A stretch of 64,000 nucleotides of DNA from Acidobacteriota bacterium (GTDB taxonomy: Bacteria > Acidobacteriota > Thermoanaerobaculia > Multivoradales > J023): the NCBI GenBank assembly GCA_029263315.1, contig JAJCXR010000040.1, positions 1-64,000 on the forward strand, given 5' to 3'. This document shows positions 35,320-45,132 of the stretch, piece by piece. The notes under the pieces are model-generated. The model ran no database searches. It had not been told where the DNA came from and saw only the letters and a program-made list of their open reading frames with translations. The position numbers and the translations under genes were made by a program. The first letter of the stretch is position 1; each line of letters opens with the position of its first letter.

Positions 35320-37278
35320 TCAGCCCCGCTCTGCGACCTCCAGCACCTGACGTACCCGTCGAATCAGAATGTCCGCGGTATATGGCTTCTGCAAAAACGC
35401 AACGCCGTCTTCGAAGGTCTCCCGATGGATGATCTCGTCGGCGGTATAGCCCGAAACGAACAGCACACCGATGTCCGGTCGTAGGCTCCTGATCCGGTCG
35501 GCGACTTCCATGCCCCCCATGCCCGGCATCACGACATCGGTCACCAAGAGGTGGATGTGACCGTCATGCTCTTCAACTCGGCGCAGAGCATCCGCACCGC
35601 TGGCGCATTCGAGCACTTCGTAGCCATGGCCCCGCAACAGGCTGACCGTCGTGCCCCGAACCAGCTCGTTGTCTTCGACCACCAAAAGGGTCTCTCGACC
35701 CGGGGCCTTCAGAGAAAGTCCTTCGGGCACCGCGGCGGGCTCGACTTCGCCGATGGCCCGCGGCAAGTAGACACGAAACTGAGTGCCACGCTCCGGGAAA
35801 GTCGAGAAGGTGATCAAACCACCGCTCTGTTTGACGATGCCGTAGCACATGGCAAGCCCAAGACCCGTGCCCTTGCCCTGCTCCTTGGTGGTGAAAAAGG
35901 GCTCGAAGAGGTGGGGTTGCACCTCCTCGGGAATGCCCGTGCCCGTATCGGTGACCGTCAGCAACACATACTCCCCCGGTTTCAATGCCCCCTCCAGACT
36001 TGCCCGCTCGGCGTCGAGCACGACGTTGCTGGTTGCAATGGTCAGACGTCCACCGTCGGGCATGGCGTCCCGTCCATTGACCGTCAGATTGACCAGCACT
36101 TGCATGAGCTGATTGGCGTCAGCTTTCACCACCCAGAGATCGGCGCCGGGCGCTGCCACCAAGATGACATCGCCACCGATCAGAGTACGAAGCATCTTCT
36201 CGGTCTCGGACAACAGATCGTTGAGGCAGATCAAGCGCGCCTCGATGACCTGCCGCCGGGCGAAGGCCAGGAGGCGCTGCGTCAGGCCCGTGGCCTGGCT
36301 GGTGGCTTGGCGAATGTTGTCGAGCAAGGGATAGGCGGCATGCTCCTCGGTCAATCGCCGCAACGCCAGGTCCGTGCAGCCGACCACCACCGTCAAAAGG
36401 TTGTTGAAGTCATGGGCGACCCCCCCCGCTAGACGACCAATGCTTTCCATTTTTTGAGCTTGCAGAAGCTGCTGCTGTAATTTCCGCTGCTCTTCGTTGG
36501 CCCGTCGCAGGTCCGCATCCCGCTGCTCGATGGTCGACAACATGCGATTGAATGCTCCGGTCAGCTGGCCAATCTCATCCTGTCCCGTCGGCTCGACTCG
36601 AACCCGGTAGTCCTTTTTCTCGGTCACGGTCCGTGCCGCATCGGCCAATGCCAAAAGGGGCCCCGAGATGATCCGACCCAACACTTGCGACAGCAAGATA
36701 GAGACCATCAACAGGGCAAAGAGCACGGCGCCGAACATCACACTGTACTGGGGCAAGCGAGCGGTGAGGGGTGGCAATTGGTAGCGAAGATAGAAATACC
36801 CGAGCAGGCGACCGTCGCGGGCAACTTCCTGCAGCAGCTCGAATCGCTTGTTGCTGAAACGACCCGCTTGCTTTGGCAACCCCTCCGGGCAAGGCAAGAC
36901 CTGATCGGACTCGGTGGCCTGCAGCGCCGTCACTCCGCCAGCCGCAGCGATCGGGCCCCGGTCCGCACCGTCCCGACGATAGGCGGCAAAAAGGTTCTGC
37001 CCCTCGTCGTAGACACAGGCCAGCTCGATCTCCTCATTGCTGGCCAGCTTACTCAGCTCTTCTGCGGTGTCTTCCGCCTCATCGAAGATCAAGGATGCCT
37101 GGAGATTGACGCTGAACAACTCAGCCTGGGTGCGGGCTTCTTGGGCCTTGCGCGGACGGTAGGACCCCACCTCGAAGAGCAAAACCGCGACAGCCGTGGC
37201 CGCCAAAGCGACTCCACTGGCCACCAAAATGACGACAATCATTTTGCGCTGGATGGGCAGATCCCGCAGCCCGATCAT
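35320..37278 (-). CDS. Hybrid sensor histidine kinase with C-terminal receiver
   Basis: 652 aa. TM helices at ~13-36 and ~180-202 flank a ~140-residue periplasmic sensor ([19 protein letters not shown]). HAMP follows (~203-255), then a coiled coil. The HisKA site is H289 in [14 protein letters not shown]. The ATPase domain has [34 protein letters not shown] and [14 protein letters not shown]. The receiver domain (~530-645) begins [11 protein letters not shown], with phospho-acceptor Asp in [13 protein letters not shown] and KPY near the end. No DNA-binding partner is adjacent. It overlaps the YfiR-family gene by four bases, so the two are co-expressed. Confidence 0.95.
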   Translation of the reverse strand: MIGLRDLPIQRKMIVVILVASGVALAATAVAVLLFEVGSYRPRKAQEARTQAELFSVNLQASLIFDEAEDTAEELSKLASNEEIELACVYDEGQNLFAAYRRDGADRGPIAAAGGVTALQATESDQVLPCPEGLPKQAGRFSNKRFELLQEVARDGRLLGYFYLRYQLPPLTARLPQYSVMFGAVLFALLMVSILLSQVLGRIISGPLLALADAARTVTEKKDYRVRVEPTGQDEIGQLTGAFNRMLSTIEQRDADLRRANEEQRKLQQQLLQAQKMESIGRLAGGVAHDFNNLLTVVVGCTDLALRRLTEEHAAYPLLDNIRQATSQATGLTQRLLAFARRQVIEARLICLNDLLSETEKMLRTLIGGDVILVAAPGADLWVVKADANQLMQVLVNLTVNGRDAMPDGGRLTIATSNVVLDAERASLEGALKPGEYVLLTVTDTGTGIPEEVQPHLFEPFFTTKEQGKGTGLGLAMCYGIVKQSGGLITFSTFPERGTQFRVYLPRAIGEVEPAAVPEGLSLKAPGRETLLVVEDNELVRGTTVSLLRGHGYEVLECASGADALRRVEEHDGHIHLLVTDVVMPGMGGMEVADRIRSLRPDIGVLFVSGYTADEIIHRETFEDGVAFLQKPYTADILIRRVRQVLEVAERG

Positions 37279-37934
37279 CGCTGTTTCCCTCGGCGCCGCG
37301 CCTGGCGAACATTGTTGGCCGCGTCCAGAAGACGCGAATCGATTTTCAAACCGCAGCCTTCGAGCGCATCCCGGTTGACGTCGAATCGCAGCCGTTGGTC
37401 CACAACCACCAAACTGATACCGCCACCGGCGTCGAGAAAGTCACGCCCGCGCCCCACCGTTAGCTGGCCATCGAAGTCCTTACCAGTGAAATCATTCTTG
37501 ACCCCGGCCCAGGACGCCGTATCGATGTAGACCACATGGCAGGCCACCATCTCGTCCAAGCTCTTGACACCTACGGCCTGCACCTTTCTGCCACTACGGA
37601 CCTGCCCTTCCGCCATGGTCTTCAGGGTGTCGAGCAAGTCCTCAGGGCCCAAAACACAGATTGTGTAAGGGTCCTCCGAGGAAGCGGGCGCCTGTCGAGG
37701 CCACTCGATGAAGTGCAGAAAGTTCATCAGGTACGCCGAGACGACCGCTGTCTCGGGAAGCACCGGCTCCGCTGTCTCCGCAGCCGCCACCCCGATCGGC
37801 CACAGGGCGAAGAACAGCCAAGCTCCGACTCCACAACGACGCAGCCAACCGCTCACCTGGGCGCCACTCGCATACCCGTCGGCACGTCGAGGTTTGGGCA
37901 GGAACACCCATGGTGGTCGCGTTGCGTTCATCAA
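37275..37934 (-). CDS. YfiR-family (DUF4154) periplasmic protein
   Basis: 219 aa. The N-terminal hydrophobic stretch (~36-52, VGAWLFFALWPIGVAAAE) is a signal sequence after an unusually long basic leader, so a later start is possible. The mature part has VVSAYLMNFLHFIEWPRQ, PYTICVLGPEDLLDTLKTMA and GRDFLDAGGGISLVVVDQRL, matching the YfiR/DUF4154 family of periplasmic inhibitors that modulate membrane-bound signalling proteins. Encoded just upstream of and coupled to the sensor kinase, whose periplasmic domain it probably regulates. Confidence 0.88.
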   Translation of the reverse strand: MMNATRPPWVFLPKPRRADGYASGAQVSGWLRRCGVGAWLFFALWPIGVAAAETAEPVLPETAVVSAYLMNFLHFIEWPRQAPASSEDPYTICVLGPEDLLDTLKTMAEGQVRSGRKVQAVGVKSLDEMVACHVVYIDTASWAGVKNDFTGKDFDGQLTVGRGRDFLDAGGGISLVVVDQRLRFDVNRDALEGCGLKIDSRLLDAANNVRQARRRGKQR

Positions 37935-38254
37935 AACAGTCTACTCAGACCAATACCGCGTCAGCGATTTTGGGCACTCTCCAGTCGTCTGATTTTCGGA
38001 AATTTCTGGCATTCACCGGCCCAATGGCCAGGCAAGCAGGCAGGCTGATAACTGTCGACTTGTTGAGTATAACCCATACTAGAGTCAAATCCCCTGTAGC
38101 TTGCGCCTTGCCTGGTACCCATCGTTTCCGACTTCCCCGGGCCGAAGGGTCGTGCCGGGGCATCGGCGGCCGCCTTGTGAGGCGCGGGAGGTTACCGCTA
38201 GAATGGTTCGGATCTTATGGTCCGAGAATCTGATATCCAATCAGCGGGGGTTCC
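37935..38254. other. 320-bp divergent promoter region
   Basis: Between yfiR-like and subtilase genes. No gene supported. There is a small palindrome GTATAACCCATAC (38069-38081 region) in an otherwise AT-richer patch; promoters in both directions are expected but not resolved. Confidence 0.4.
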
Positions 38255-39751
38255 ATGCCGCGTTATGTAATGGCCAATCGCCGAGCCGGAAAGTTCCAAA
38301 GGGAAGAAAAAATGGCTTCCCGTGAGGCGCTTGCGGCGTCACTTCACTTGATGGGTGGGGGCATCGATGTCGTCCACGACCACAACCCACGCCGTAAGAC
38401 AGCACGACGCATCGTCCTCTTTGAAGCCGATCACCGAGAGATGCAGGCCAAGAAAGAAATCTTGCCAGAAGATGTCATGGTCGAGCAGGAGATTTTGCAT
38501 TGGCACTCCCCGGCCTATCCAGCCGAATTCGCCGGCCTGGAGGCCTCTTCGGCAGATCGCATGCCGATGGGAAGCGGCACCTCCCTGAAGGTCAACGTCC
38601 TGGGCGAAGGACAACCCTTGGCGGGGGCCGAGGTCAAGCTGTTCCTGCGGGGTGTCGGTGGCGCTCAGAACGAACAGTCGGCCCATAGCGACGACCGGGG
38701 CCGAGCGGAGTTTTCCTTCAGTCCTTTCTGGACACCCGCCGCCATCATCGCCTCGCCGGCGGGAGATTTCTGGCCCATGTTGGTGCGCGGCGTCGTCGAT
38801 GGCTCCGATATCGACTGCCCCCCGCTGCCCCAGGGCCCCTGCGAGTGGTGGCATGAGGTCTTGGCGGCGGTTCCCTTCGAGGTCGACCGCGGCGCCGGCA
38901 TCATCGTCGGGGTCTGCGATACCGGTGTCGGTCCGCACCCGTGCCTCGACCACGTGACCTCCGCCGGCGCCTTTGTCAACGGTAAGATGGAGAAGGCGGC
39001 AGGAGCCGATGTGGCGGCCCATGGCAGCCACGTCTGCGGCATCATCGCGGCGCGGCCTAAGGAGGACAGCCAATTTGCCGGCATCGCCCCCGGCGTCGAT
39101 CTGCTATCGGCTCGGGTATTCCCGCAGGGCAACGGGGCCAACCAAGGCGATATTGCCAACGCCATCGATCATCTGAGCCGCGAAGGCAAGGCCGACTTGA
39201 TCAACCTCAGCCTGGGGGCCTCGACCAGCTCCCAAATCGAGCACGACGCAATTCTGGACGCCGCCGAACGGGGTACGCTGTGCGTTTGTGCGGCTGCCAA
39301 TAGCGCCGGCCCCGTTGCCTTCCCCGCTGCTTTTTCAGAGACCGTCGCCGTCTCCGCCCTGGGTCACCTCGGTTGGGGCCCCCCCGGCTCGATCCCGTCG
39401 ATCCGTCTGCCCACTGAAGCGGCAAAGTTTGGCGCCGCCGGGCTCTTCCTGGCCAATTTCAGCTGTTTTGGTGACGAGGTCGATTGTGCCGGCCCCGGCG
39501 TCGGTATCGTCTCTACGGTGCCCGCCCGGCATGGCCTCGAGGCACCCTACGCTTCCATGGGTGGCACCTCCATGGCCAGCCCGGCCATCTGCGGCCTGCT
39601 GGCGGTGCTGCTCGCTCAGCATCCTTTCTACAAGACCTTGCCGCGGGATCAAACCCGCACCGACACGGCACGCGCCGTCCTCCGCCAAGCCAGTCGCGAC
39701 ATCGACATGCAGAAAATCTACCAGGGCCTCGGCGTGCCCTCCCTACGCTGA
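38255..39751 (+). CDS. Subtilisin-like serine protease (S8) with internal Ig-like domain
   Basis: 498 aa. Catalytic triad D222 (VGVCDTGVGPHP), H256 (AAHGSHVCGII) and S439 (GGTSMASPAICG), with oxyanion Asn N349 (CAAANS). No signal peptide is evident, so the enzyme may be cytoplasmic or exported unusually. Residues ~50-90 look like a short pro-region. ~108-180 (SLKVNVLGEGQPLAGAEVKL) resembles a carboxypeptidase-regulatory/transthyretin-type beta-sandwich inserted before the peptidase. Followed 11 bp later by a small propeptide-like protein. Confidence 0.93.
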   Translation: MPRYVMANRRAGKFQREEKMASREALAASLHLMGGGIDVVHDHNPRRKTARRIVLFEADHREMQAKKEILPEDVMVEQEILHWHSPAYPAEFAGLEASSADRMPMGSGTSLKVNVLGEGQPLAGAEVKLFLRGVGGAQNEQSAHSDDRGRAEFSFSPFWTPAAIIASPAGDFWPMLVRGVVDGSDIDCPPLPQGPCEWWHEVLAAVPFEVDRGAGIIVGVCDTGVGPHPCLDHVTSAGAFVNGKMEKAAGADVAAHGSHVCGIIAARPKEDSQFAGIAPGVDLLSARVFPQGNGANQGDIANAIDHLSREGKADLINLSLGASTSSQIEHDAILDAAERGTLCVCAAANSAGPVAFPAAFSETVAVSALGHLGWGPPGSIPSIRLPTEAAKFGAAGLFLANFSCFGDEVDCAGPGVGIVSTVPARHGLEAPYASMGGTSMASPAICGLLAVLLAQHPFYKTLPRDQTRTDTARAVLRQASRDIDMQKIYQGLGVPSLR

Positions 39752-39762
39752 CAGGAGCTGCC

Positions 39763-40074
39763 ATGGATACCTATCTCGTCGCCGTCAAACGGCAACACCG
39801 TGACCACGTGGCGGACGACTGGGCGACGGCCCTGGAACATATCGAAGGGGTCGAACCGGCCCCTGAGACGTTGCAGGACAACCGCCTGCAAATCAAGGCC
39901 ACACCATCGGGTCTCGCCAAGGTCAAGGAATCCCTGGGGGACATCTGCCATGTCGAAGCGGTGATTTCGCACCGAGTCAGCGGTGAGATAGGGGCCCACG
40001 ACGCCACGTCGATAGCCTCCGCAACCCTGCCGCCGGTGTCCTCGGCCCTGCCACCGGACGACAAAGTCTCCTAG
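39763..40074 (+). CDS. Small I9-propeptide-like protein next to subtilase
   Basis: 103 aa, ATG 39763 preceded by AGGAG. Predicted order strand (TYLVAVKR), helix (DDWATALEHI), strand-strand (LQIKATP), helix (GLAKVKESLG), strand (HVEAVISHR) is that of inhibitor I9/subtilisin propeptides (ferredoxin-like). A disordered ~30-residue tail follows. Because the neighbouring subtilase lacks a canonical I9 domain, this could be a separately encoded chaperone/inhibitor for it. The relationship is inferred from fold pattern and 11-bp spacing. Confidence 0.7.
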   Translation: MDTYLVAVKRQHRDHVADDWATALEHIEGVEPAPETLQDNRLQIKATPSGLAKVKESLGDICHVEAVISHRVSGEIGAHDATSIASATLPPVSSALPPDDKVS

Positions 40075-40095
40075 GCCGAGAATCAGGGCCGCTGG

Positions 40096-40491
40096 TCAAT
40101 CGATCGGAGCAAATAGTGGGACCGGTAGCCGACGTCGACCGTAAAGCTCGGTCAGCATGCGCCGAGCCTCCTGTTGTTGTGGATCGCAGCGCAATACCTT
40201 GCGATAGATAGCCGTCGCCTTGGCGAAGAATCCGTCGTCGTGGTACCGCCGAGCAACCTGCAAAAAAATGCCGATCGCCTTGTCGATCTCAGCCGTGCGC
40301 ACCAAGAGATCGCCGATTCTGTTGAGGCTCGCCAAGTCCTCGGGATCGTCCGCCACCATCGCCCGATAGTCGTCGATGGCGCGCTGTAACTGCCCACGGC
40401 GGATATGTCGCTCGGCGCGGCGTAGAAGACTCTCCTGCTGTCGCCACGGTAGCGGTGCGGTCTTTGCGGATGGTCGAATCTTTCGCAGCAT
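40096..40491 (-). CDS. Small tetratricopeptide-repeat protein
   Basis: 131 aa from ATG 40491; a longer frame to 40776 passes through palindromic repeats and is rejected. Residues ~20-110 form about two and a half TPR units: LLRRAERHIRRGQLQRAIDD, DPEDLASLNRIGDLLVRTAE and DGFFAKATAIYRKVLRCDPQ. No signal peptide. TPRs mediate protein contacts; the partner is unknown. Very basic N-terminus (MLRKIRPSAKTAP). Convergent with the subtilase pair. Confidence 0.8.
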   Translation of the reverse strand: MLRKIRPSAKTAPLPWRQQESLLRRAERHIRRGQLQRAIDDYRAMVADDPEDLASLNRIGDLLVRTAEIDKAIGIFLQVARRYHDDGFFAKATAIYRKVLRCDPQQQEARRMLTELYGRRRLPVPLFAPID

Positions 40492-40652
40492 GAAACCCCC
40501 TCGAGTCGTCGTCCCCGCGTCTCCATGAGGCGGGGCATGGAATGGCCGGCCGGCCGGCGCGATTCCAGAAATAACGACGTAAACGGGTAGGGAAATACGC
40601 TGATGAATCCCAAAAACTCTCGATCCGCTGCCCATCAAGTGGACCTCCACTA

Positions 40653-40777
40653 GGTGCCAGGCACCTGCTGAGAGGCGGAAAAGTAGTGCCAGGCACCTGC
40701 GGGAAGGGCAGCGGGAAGGCACAAGAAAGCGGCACGAATTGAGGTGCCACGCACCTGCAGAAACGGTGCCAGGCACC
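40653..40777. repeat. Palindromic elements upstream of the TPR gene
   Basis: The inverted orientation, GGTGCCAGGCACC, is found at 40653-40665 and 40765-40777. Variants lie at 40685 (AGTGCCAGGCACC) and 40743 (GGTGCCACGCACC). They lie in the leader of the TPR gene and just beyond the end of the RND/OMF fusion. Confidence 0.9.
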
Positions 40778-40791
40778 TGCGGACGGACGGA

Positions 40792-43700
40792 CTAGGGCGC
40801 CTCGACCCGCCCACCGACCACCGCATCCAGGCGCTGCCAGATGGCCATGACGTCCAGGTCCGCCAAGGCGCTTTCTGTCTGCCGTTGCAACAGGGCGGCC
40901 TCGGCATCCAAGAGATCGTTGGTCGTCGAGCGGCCGGCAGCATGGCGTTGACGCTCGACCCGCAAGGTCTCGCTGGCCAACTCGAAGCCCCGACGCCTCA
41001 CCTCGACGGCGGAGCGGGCCACCGCCAAGTCCTCCAAAGCGAGGTCGACCTGCAAGGCGATGCCGTGCAGCAGCTCATCGAGCTCGGCCTTCAAGGCCTG
41101 CCGGTCGGCTTCGAAAGCGGCCGCCCTGGGGGCCCGGGTGCCACCGGCAAAGGGACGCCAGGAGACCGCCAGGGCACCCTCCAAGAGCTCTTCGGGACGG
41201 AAGGGGTCGCCCGACGAAGATTGCCAAGTGGCTTTCGCCACCAACCTCGGCAAGCGCTCCGCCCGCACCGCCCGAGCTTGAAAATCCAGGCCCAGGAGCT
41301 GCTCTTCGAGGGCCTGCACATCGGGACGTCGGCGGGCCATGGCGACGAGCTCCGACACCTCGGGATCGATGGCACGGTCGAGCTCGAGGAGGCCTTGCGG
41401 CGCCACCGGACCCGAATGACCGATGGAGCGTCCCAAGTCCAACCGGGCGACCCGGCGCCTGGCTTCGAGCCTCCGGACATCGAGCCTCGCCGACTCCAGA
41501 TCGAGGCGCACTTTCAAAGAATCCGCTTCGAGATCGCGGCCGGCAGCAACACGTTCTTGGCTTTCCGTCAGGCGGGCGGACAAGCTATCGACGAAGCCGC
41601 GGGTGGCTTCCAGCCGTGCCTCCAGGCCCAGAATATCGAGGTAGATCGACGCCGCCTCCAAGGCCGACTCTTGGCGCCCCCGCTCGGCCTGAAAACGACC
41701 AGCCCGGGCCGCCGAGCGGGCGGCGGGGACTCCGTAGAGGGCCCCTACGGGATCGAACAGAGGTTGCTGGATCTCAACGGCCAGGGCCTCACTGGTGCGC
41801 TCCCCTAAGGTGAGCGCACCGACCGGCGTGGTCAGCTCGTAGTCACGGTCCCGCCGCACTACATCCACCGCCACGCCGAGGGTCGGCCACCAGGCGGCCC
41901 TGTGCTCGGCTTGGGCACGCGCCTCCTGGGCGTTGGCGCGCCAGTCCTGCGCCAGGTTGCGCGGCCGCTGGGCGGCCCGCTGCAGGACGTCCTCCAGGCT
42001 CAAGCTCAACACTTCGGCCTCGACAACGACCGCCGGCACCTCTTGGGCCAGAACGTCCGTTGTCAAGCCCAAGGAGCACAACAGCAGCGCCGCGGTGGCC
42101 CTACGGCCCATCAAGCCGCCGAGCAGCGGTTTGCTGGGCCGCCTGAAGAGGAGCTTGTAGAGGGCCGGCACCACCAACAGGGTCAGCACCGTGGAAGCCA
42201 ACAGACCTGAGATCATCGCCCAAGCCAAGGGTGGCCAGAGGGTGGTCTTGGAGAAGGCCAGGGGCGACAAACCGGCCACCGTCGTCATCATGGTCAGCAG
42301 AATGGGACGGGTCCGTTGCTTGATGGCCTCCACCAAGGCATCGTCCATCGAAGCGCCCCCCTGACGCAGGGTCTCCACCACATCCAGCAGGACGATGGCA
42401 TTGTTGACCACGATGCCCACCAGCGAGACCACCCCCAGCATCGACATGAAGCCGAAGGGCTGTCCACTCAACAACAACCCCGGCACCACTCCGATGGCCG
42501 CCAAGGGGACGGTCACCATGATGATGCCGACCCGGCGGAAAGAATTGAACTCGACGAGAAGGAAGAACAACAGCAGCAAGATACCCAAGGGCATGGTGCG
42601 CAGCATCGCCTCGTTGGCCGCCCCCGATTCTTCCAATTCACCCCCCGTCTCCAGGCGGATGCCCGGTGGTAGATCGAGGGCCTGCAATTGGGGCTCGAGC
42701 AGCGAGAAGATCTGATGCGCCGTCTCGCCCTTGTCGACCTGGGCCATGACCTTGACCATGCGCTGGCGCTGATAGTGCTGGATGGCCGCCGGACGCCACT
42801 CCACCCGCAAGCTGGCCAGTTGCGATAGGGGCACCGGCTCACCGCCCGGCGTCGCCACATCGAGGTTGACCAAATCTTCCACCGGCATGTCCTCACCTTC
42901 GCTGGAGCGCACCATGATGGGCACCGGATCTTCGCCCATGCGATATTGGCCGATGGTCGTACCCATGGTCCTACCGGCCAGCACCGCCGCCACGTCGGTC
43001 CGCGACACGCCGTAACGGGAGGCGGCGGCATCATCGATCTCGAAGACCAGATTGGGCACCCCTAGGCCGAGGTCATGGCGCACGTCGCGGGCCCCTGGAA
43101 TGGCCCGCAGCTGGCCCAGGATGATGTCGGCCACCGCTTCCAGCTGCTCGAGATCCTGCCCCATGACGCGCACTTCGATCGGTGCCTCGACGGGCGGTCC
43201 TTGCTCCAGGTGCCGGGTCACCACCTCGACATCCGGCAACTCCCGATGGGCTAGCTGTCGCAGACTATCCCCCACCTTCGTCACCGCCGCGAGATCCGTT
43301 GTCTCGACCATCAACTGGGCTCGGTGTGGGCTGTCCGGCTTGGGCAACAGGTTGTAGTAGAAGTGGGGTGCCGCCCGGCCGACGAAGGTGCCGACGGAAC
43401 GCACCGACGGATTCCCCTGCAACTCCGCTTCCAAGCGGCGGGCCACTTCGTCGGTGCGCTCCAGATGGGTCCCCTCGGGCATTTGCAAATCGACCATCAA
43501 AACGCTGCGGTCGGCGGCCGGAAAGAAATTCTGATCGACAAAACCCGCCGCCACCAGGGTGACGCCCAGGAGCAGCACCGCCATGGCCAGCATCCATGGG
43601 GCCCGCCGGACGGCAAACCGGGCCACCCCCTCCGCCAGACGATGCGAAGCCGCCCCTTCCGATGCCGTACGACGCCGCAGGACCAGCTCCGAGAGCACCG

Positions 43701-45132
43701 GCGTCACGGTGATGGCAAAGAGGTAGCTCACCGCCAAAGTGAGCATGATGAGGATCGGAATCGAACGCGTGAAGTCCGCCGTGCCACCCTTGGCCAGCAG
43801 CATCGGCACAAAGGCTGCCAAGGTCGTTCCGGTGGCGGTGCCCAAGGGCAAGGCCAAGGAGCGTACAGCATCCGCCGCCGCCTGCCGGACCGGGTGGCCT
43901 TGGTCGAGACGCCATTGAATGTTTTCCACCACGACGATGGCGTTGTCGACCAACATCCCCAAGGCGATGACCAAGGCGGCTATGGAAATTTGGTGCAGGA
44001 TACCGCCGCCGGCGGCAAAGAGTGCGATGGAGCCGAAGGTCACCAGCGGCAGGACGGCTGCCACCAGCAATCCGAGACGGAAACCCATGGTGATAAAAAG
44101 AAGGCCGGCGACGATGAGAATGCCCAGCTTCAAGGAACCCGTCAGCTCCTCCAGCCGCGCTTCCACCATGTCCGGTTGAAAAGTCACCTCCGAAATCTCC
44201 AAGGCGGCCATCTCGGGTCGTAGTGCATCAATGCGCTGACGTACTGACTGCCCAAATTTGACCCGATCGATGGCGTCCTTGGGGATGACGCCCAACCCCA
44301 CCGCCGGCTCACCGTTCCATCGCATCCATTCGCGGGCGGGTTCCTCCGGCCCTTGCCGAACCCGGGCCAGCTCACTCAGCGGCACCGAGGCGCCACTGGG
44401 TAGCGTGATCGGGGTGCGCCGAATCTCTTCGAGGCTCGAAAACTCCGTCAAGGGCCGTAGATTGGCCGTCTTGGCCCCCAAATGCACCAATCCACCGGCA
44501 AGAATCGAGCTGCGTTGGGAGAGCTGAAAACCCAACGACGCCGGATCGACGCCGAGTCGACGGGCCATGGCACTGTCGTACTCGACGGTGATCTGCTCGC
44601 CGGGATCGGCCACCAACTTGACTTGCTTGACCTCGTCGAGGGCCAGCAGGTGACGCTTCAACCACTTGGCTTTGGCCACCAGCTCCAGTGGATCGGAGGA
44701 GCCGGTGATGGCCAACACCACCGCCTCCTGGGACACCAGATCGTCATTCAGCCGAGGCGCCAAGACGCCGCCGGGGAAATCGCCCTGGGCCTCTTCAATG
44801 GCGTCCCGGACTTCATCCCAGGCCGCCTCCGTGTCATAGACCTCGTCGAGCAGCTCCACATTGACGATGGCGACGCCGGCCCGTGAGATGGAGGCGATGT
44901 CTTCGATTTCTTCCACCTCCGCCAGATGCTCCTCCAGCGGCTCGACCACCAAACGCTCCACCGTTTCGGCGTCGGCGCCGGGAAACGCTGTCACCACCAG
45001 GCCATTGCGCCGCGGGAATCGCGGATCCTCTTCCCGCGGCATGGTGAGCCACGATGCCATCCCGGCCAGGGCCAACAACAGGGCCGTCGCCACCACCAGA
45101 CGTCGACGCTCGAGCAGGAACGACAGGTTCAT
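40792..45132 (-). CDS. RND efflux pump fused to TolC-like outer-membrane factor
   Basis: 1446 aa in one uninterrupted frame. Residues 1-~1000 are a complete RND pump: PREEDPRFPRRNGLVVTAFP, LVIALGMLVDNAIVVVENIQ with TM4 acidic residues, and VVNNAIVLLDVVETLRQGGA near the end. They finish at TM12 (LLVVPALYKLLFRR). Residue 1008 is Met, beginning MGRRATAALLLCSLGLTTDV ending LAQE, a perfect-looking signal peptide. After it ~430 aa form a TolC/OMF protein (LSLEDVLQRAAQRPRN, RAAWWPTLGVAVDVV, VARSAVEVRRRGFELASETL). Pump and OMF act in different membranes, so either the product is cleaved or the stop between two genes has been lost. Overlaps the adaptor gene by four bases. Confidence 0.92.
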   Translation of the reverse strand: MNLSFLLERRRLVVATALLLALAGMASWLTMPREEDPRFPRRNGLVVTAFPGADAETVERLVVEPLEEHLAEVEEIEDIASISRAGVAIVNVELLDEVYDTEAAWDEVRDAIEEAQGDFPGGVLAPRLNDDLVSQEAVVLAITGSSDPLELVAKAKWLKRHLLALDEVKQVKLVADPGEQITVEYDSAMARRLGVDPASLGFQLSQRSSILAGGLVHLGAKTANLRPLTEFSSLEEIRRTPITLPSGASVPLSELARVRQGPEEPAREWMRWNGEPAVGLGVIPKDAIDRVKFGQSVRQRIDALRPEMAALEISEVTFQPDMVEARLEELTGSLKLGILIVAGLLFITMGFRLGLLVAAVLPLVTFGSIALFAAGGGILHQISIAALVIALGMLVDNAIVVVENIQWRLDQGHPVRQAAADAVRSLALPLGTATGTTLAAFVPMLLAKGGTADFTRSIPILIMLTLAVSYLFAITVTPVLSELVLRRRTASEGAASHRLAEGVARFAVRRAPWMLAMAVLLLGVTLVAAGFVDQNFFPAADRSVLMVDLQMPEGTHLERTDEVARRLEAELQGNPSVRSVGTFVGRAAPHFYYNLLPKPDSPHRAQLMVETTDLAAVTKVGDSLRQLAHRELPDVEVVTRHLEQGPPVEAPIEVRVMGQDLEQLEAVADIILGQLRAIPGARDVRHDLGLGVPNLVFEIDDAAASRYGVSRTDVAAVLAGRTMGTTIGQYRMGEDPVPIMVRSSEGEDMPVEDLVNLDVATPGGEPVPLSQLASLRVEWRPAAIQHYQRQRMVKVMAQVDKGETAHQIFSLLEPQLQALDLPPGIRLETGGELEESGAANEAMLRTMPLGILLLLFFLLVEFNSFRRVGIIMVTVPLAAIGVVPGLLLSGQPFGFMSMLGVVSLVGIVVNNAIVLLDVVETLRQGGASMDDALVEAIKQRTRPILLTMMTTVAGLSPLAFSKTTLWPPLAWAMISGLLASTVLTLLVVPALYKLLFRRPSKPLLGGLMGRRATAALLLCSLGLTTDVLAQEVPAVVVEAEVLSLSLEDVLQRAAQRPRNLAQDWRANAQEARAQAEHRAAWWPTLGVAVDVVRRDRDYELTTPVGALTLGERTSEALAVEIQQPLFDPVGALYGVPAARSAARAGRFQAERGRQESALEAASIYLDILGLEARLEATRGFVDSLSARLTESQERVAAGRDLEADSLKVRLDLESARLDVRRLEARRRVARLDLGRSIGHSGPVAPQGLLELDRAIDPEVSELVAMARRRPDVQALEEQLLGLDFQARAVRAERLPRLVAKATWQSSSGDPFRPEELLEGALAVSWRPFAGGTRAPRAAAFEADRQALKAELDELLHGIALQVDLALEDLAVARSAVEVRRRGFELASETLRVERQRHAAGRSTTNDLLDAEAALLQRQTESALADLDVMAIWQRLDAVVGGRVEAP

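Noticed and set aside
40492..40776. N-terminal extension of the TPR protein to 40776
   Set aside because: It runs through palindromic repeats and low-similarity sequence; ATG 40491 begins the recognisable protein.
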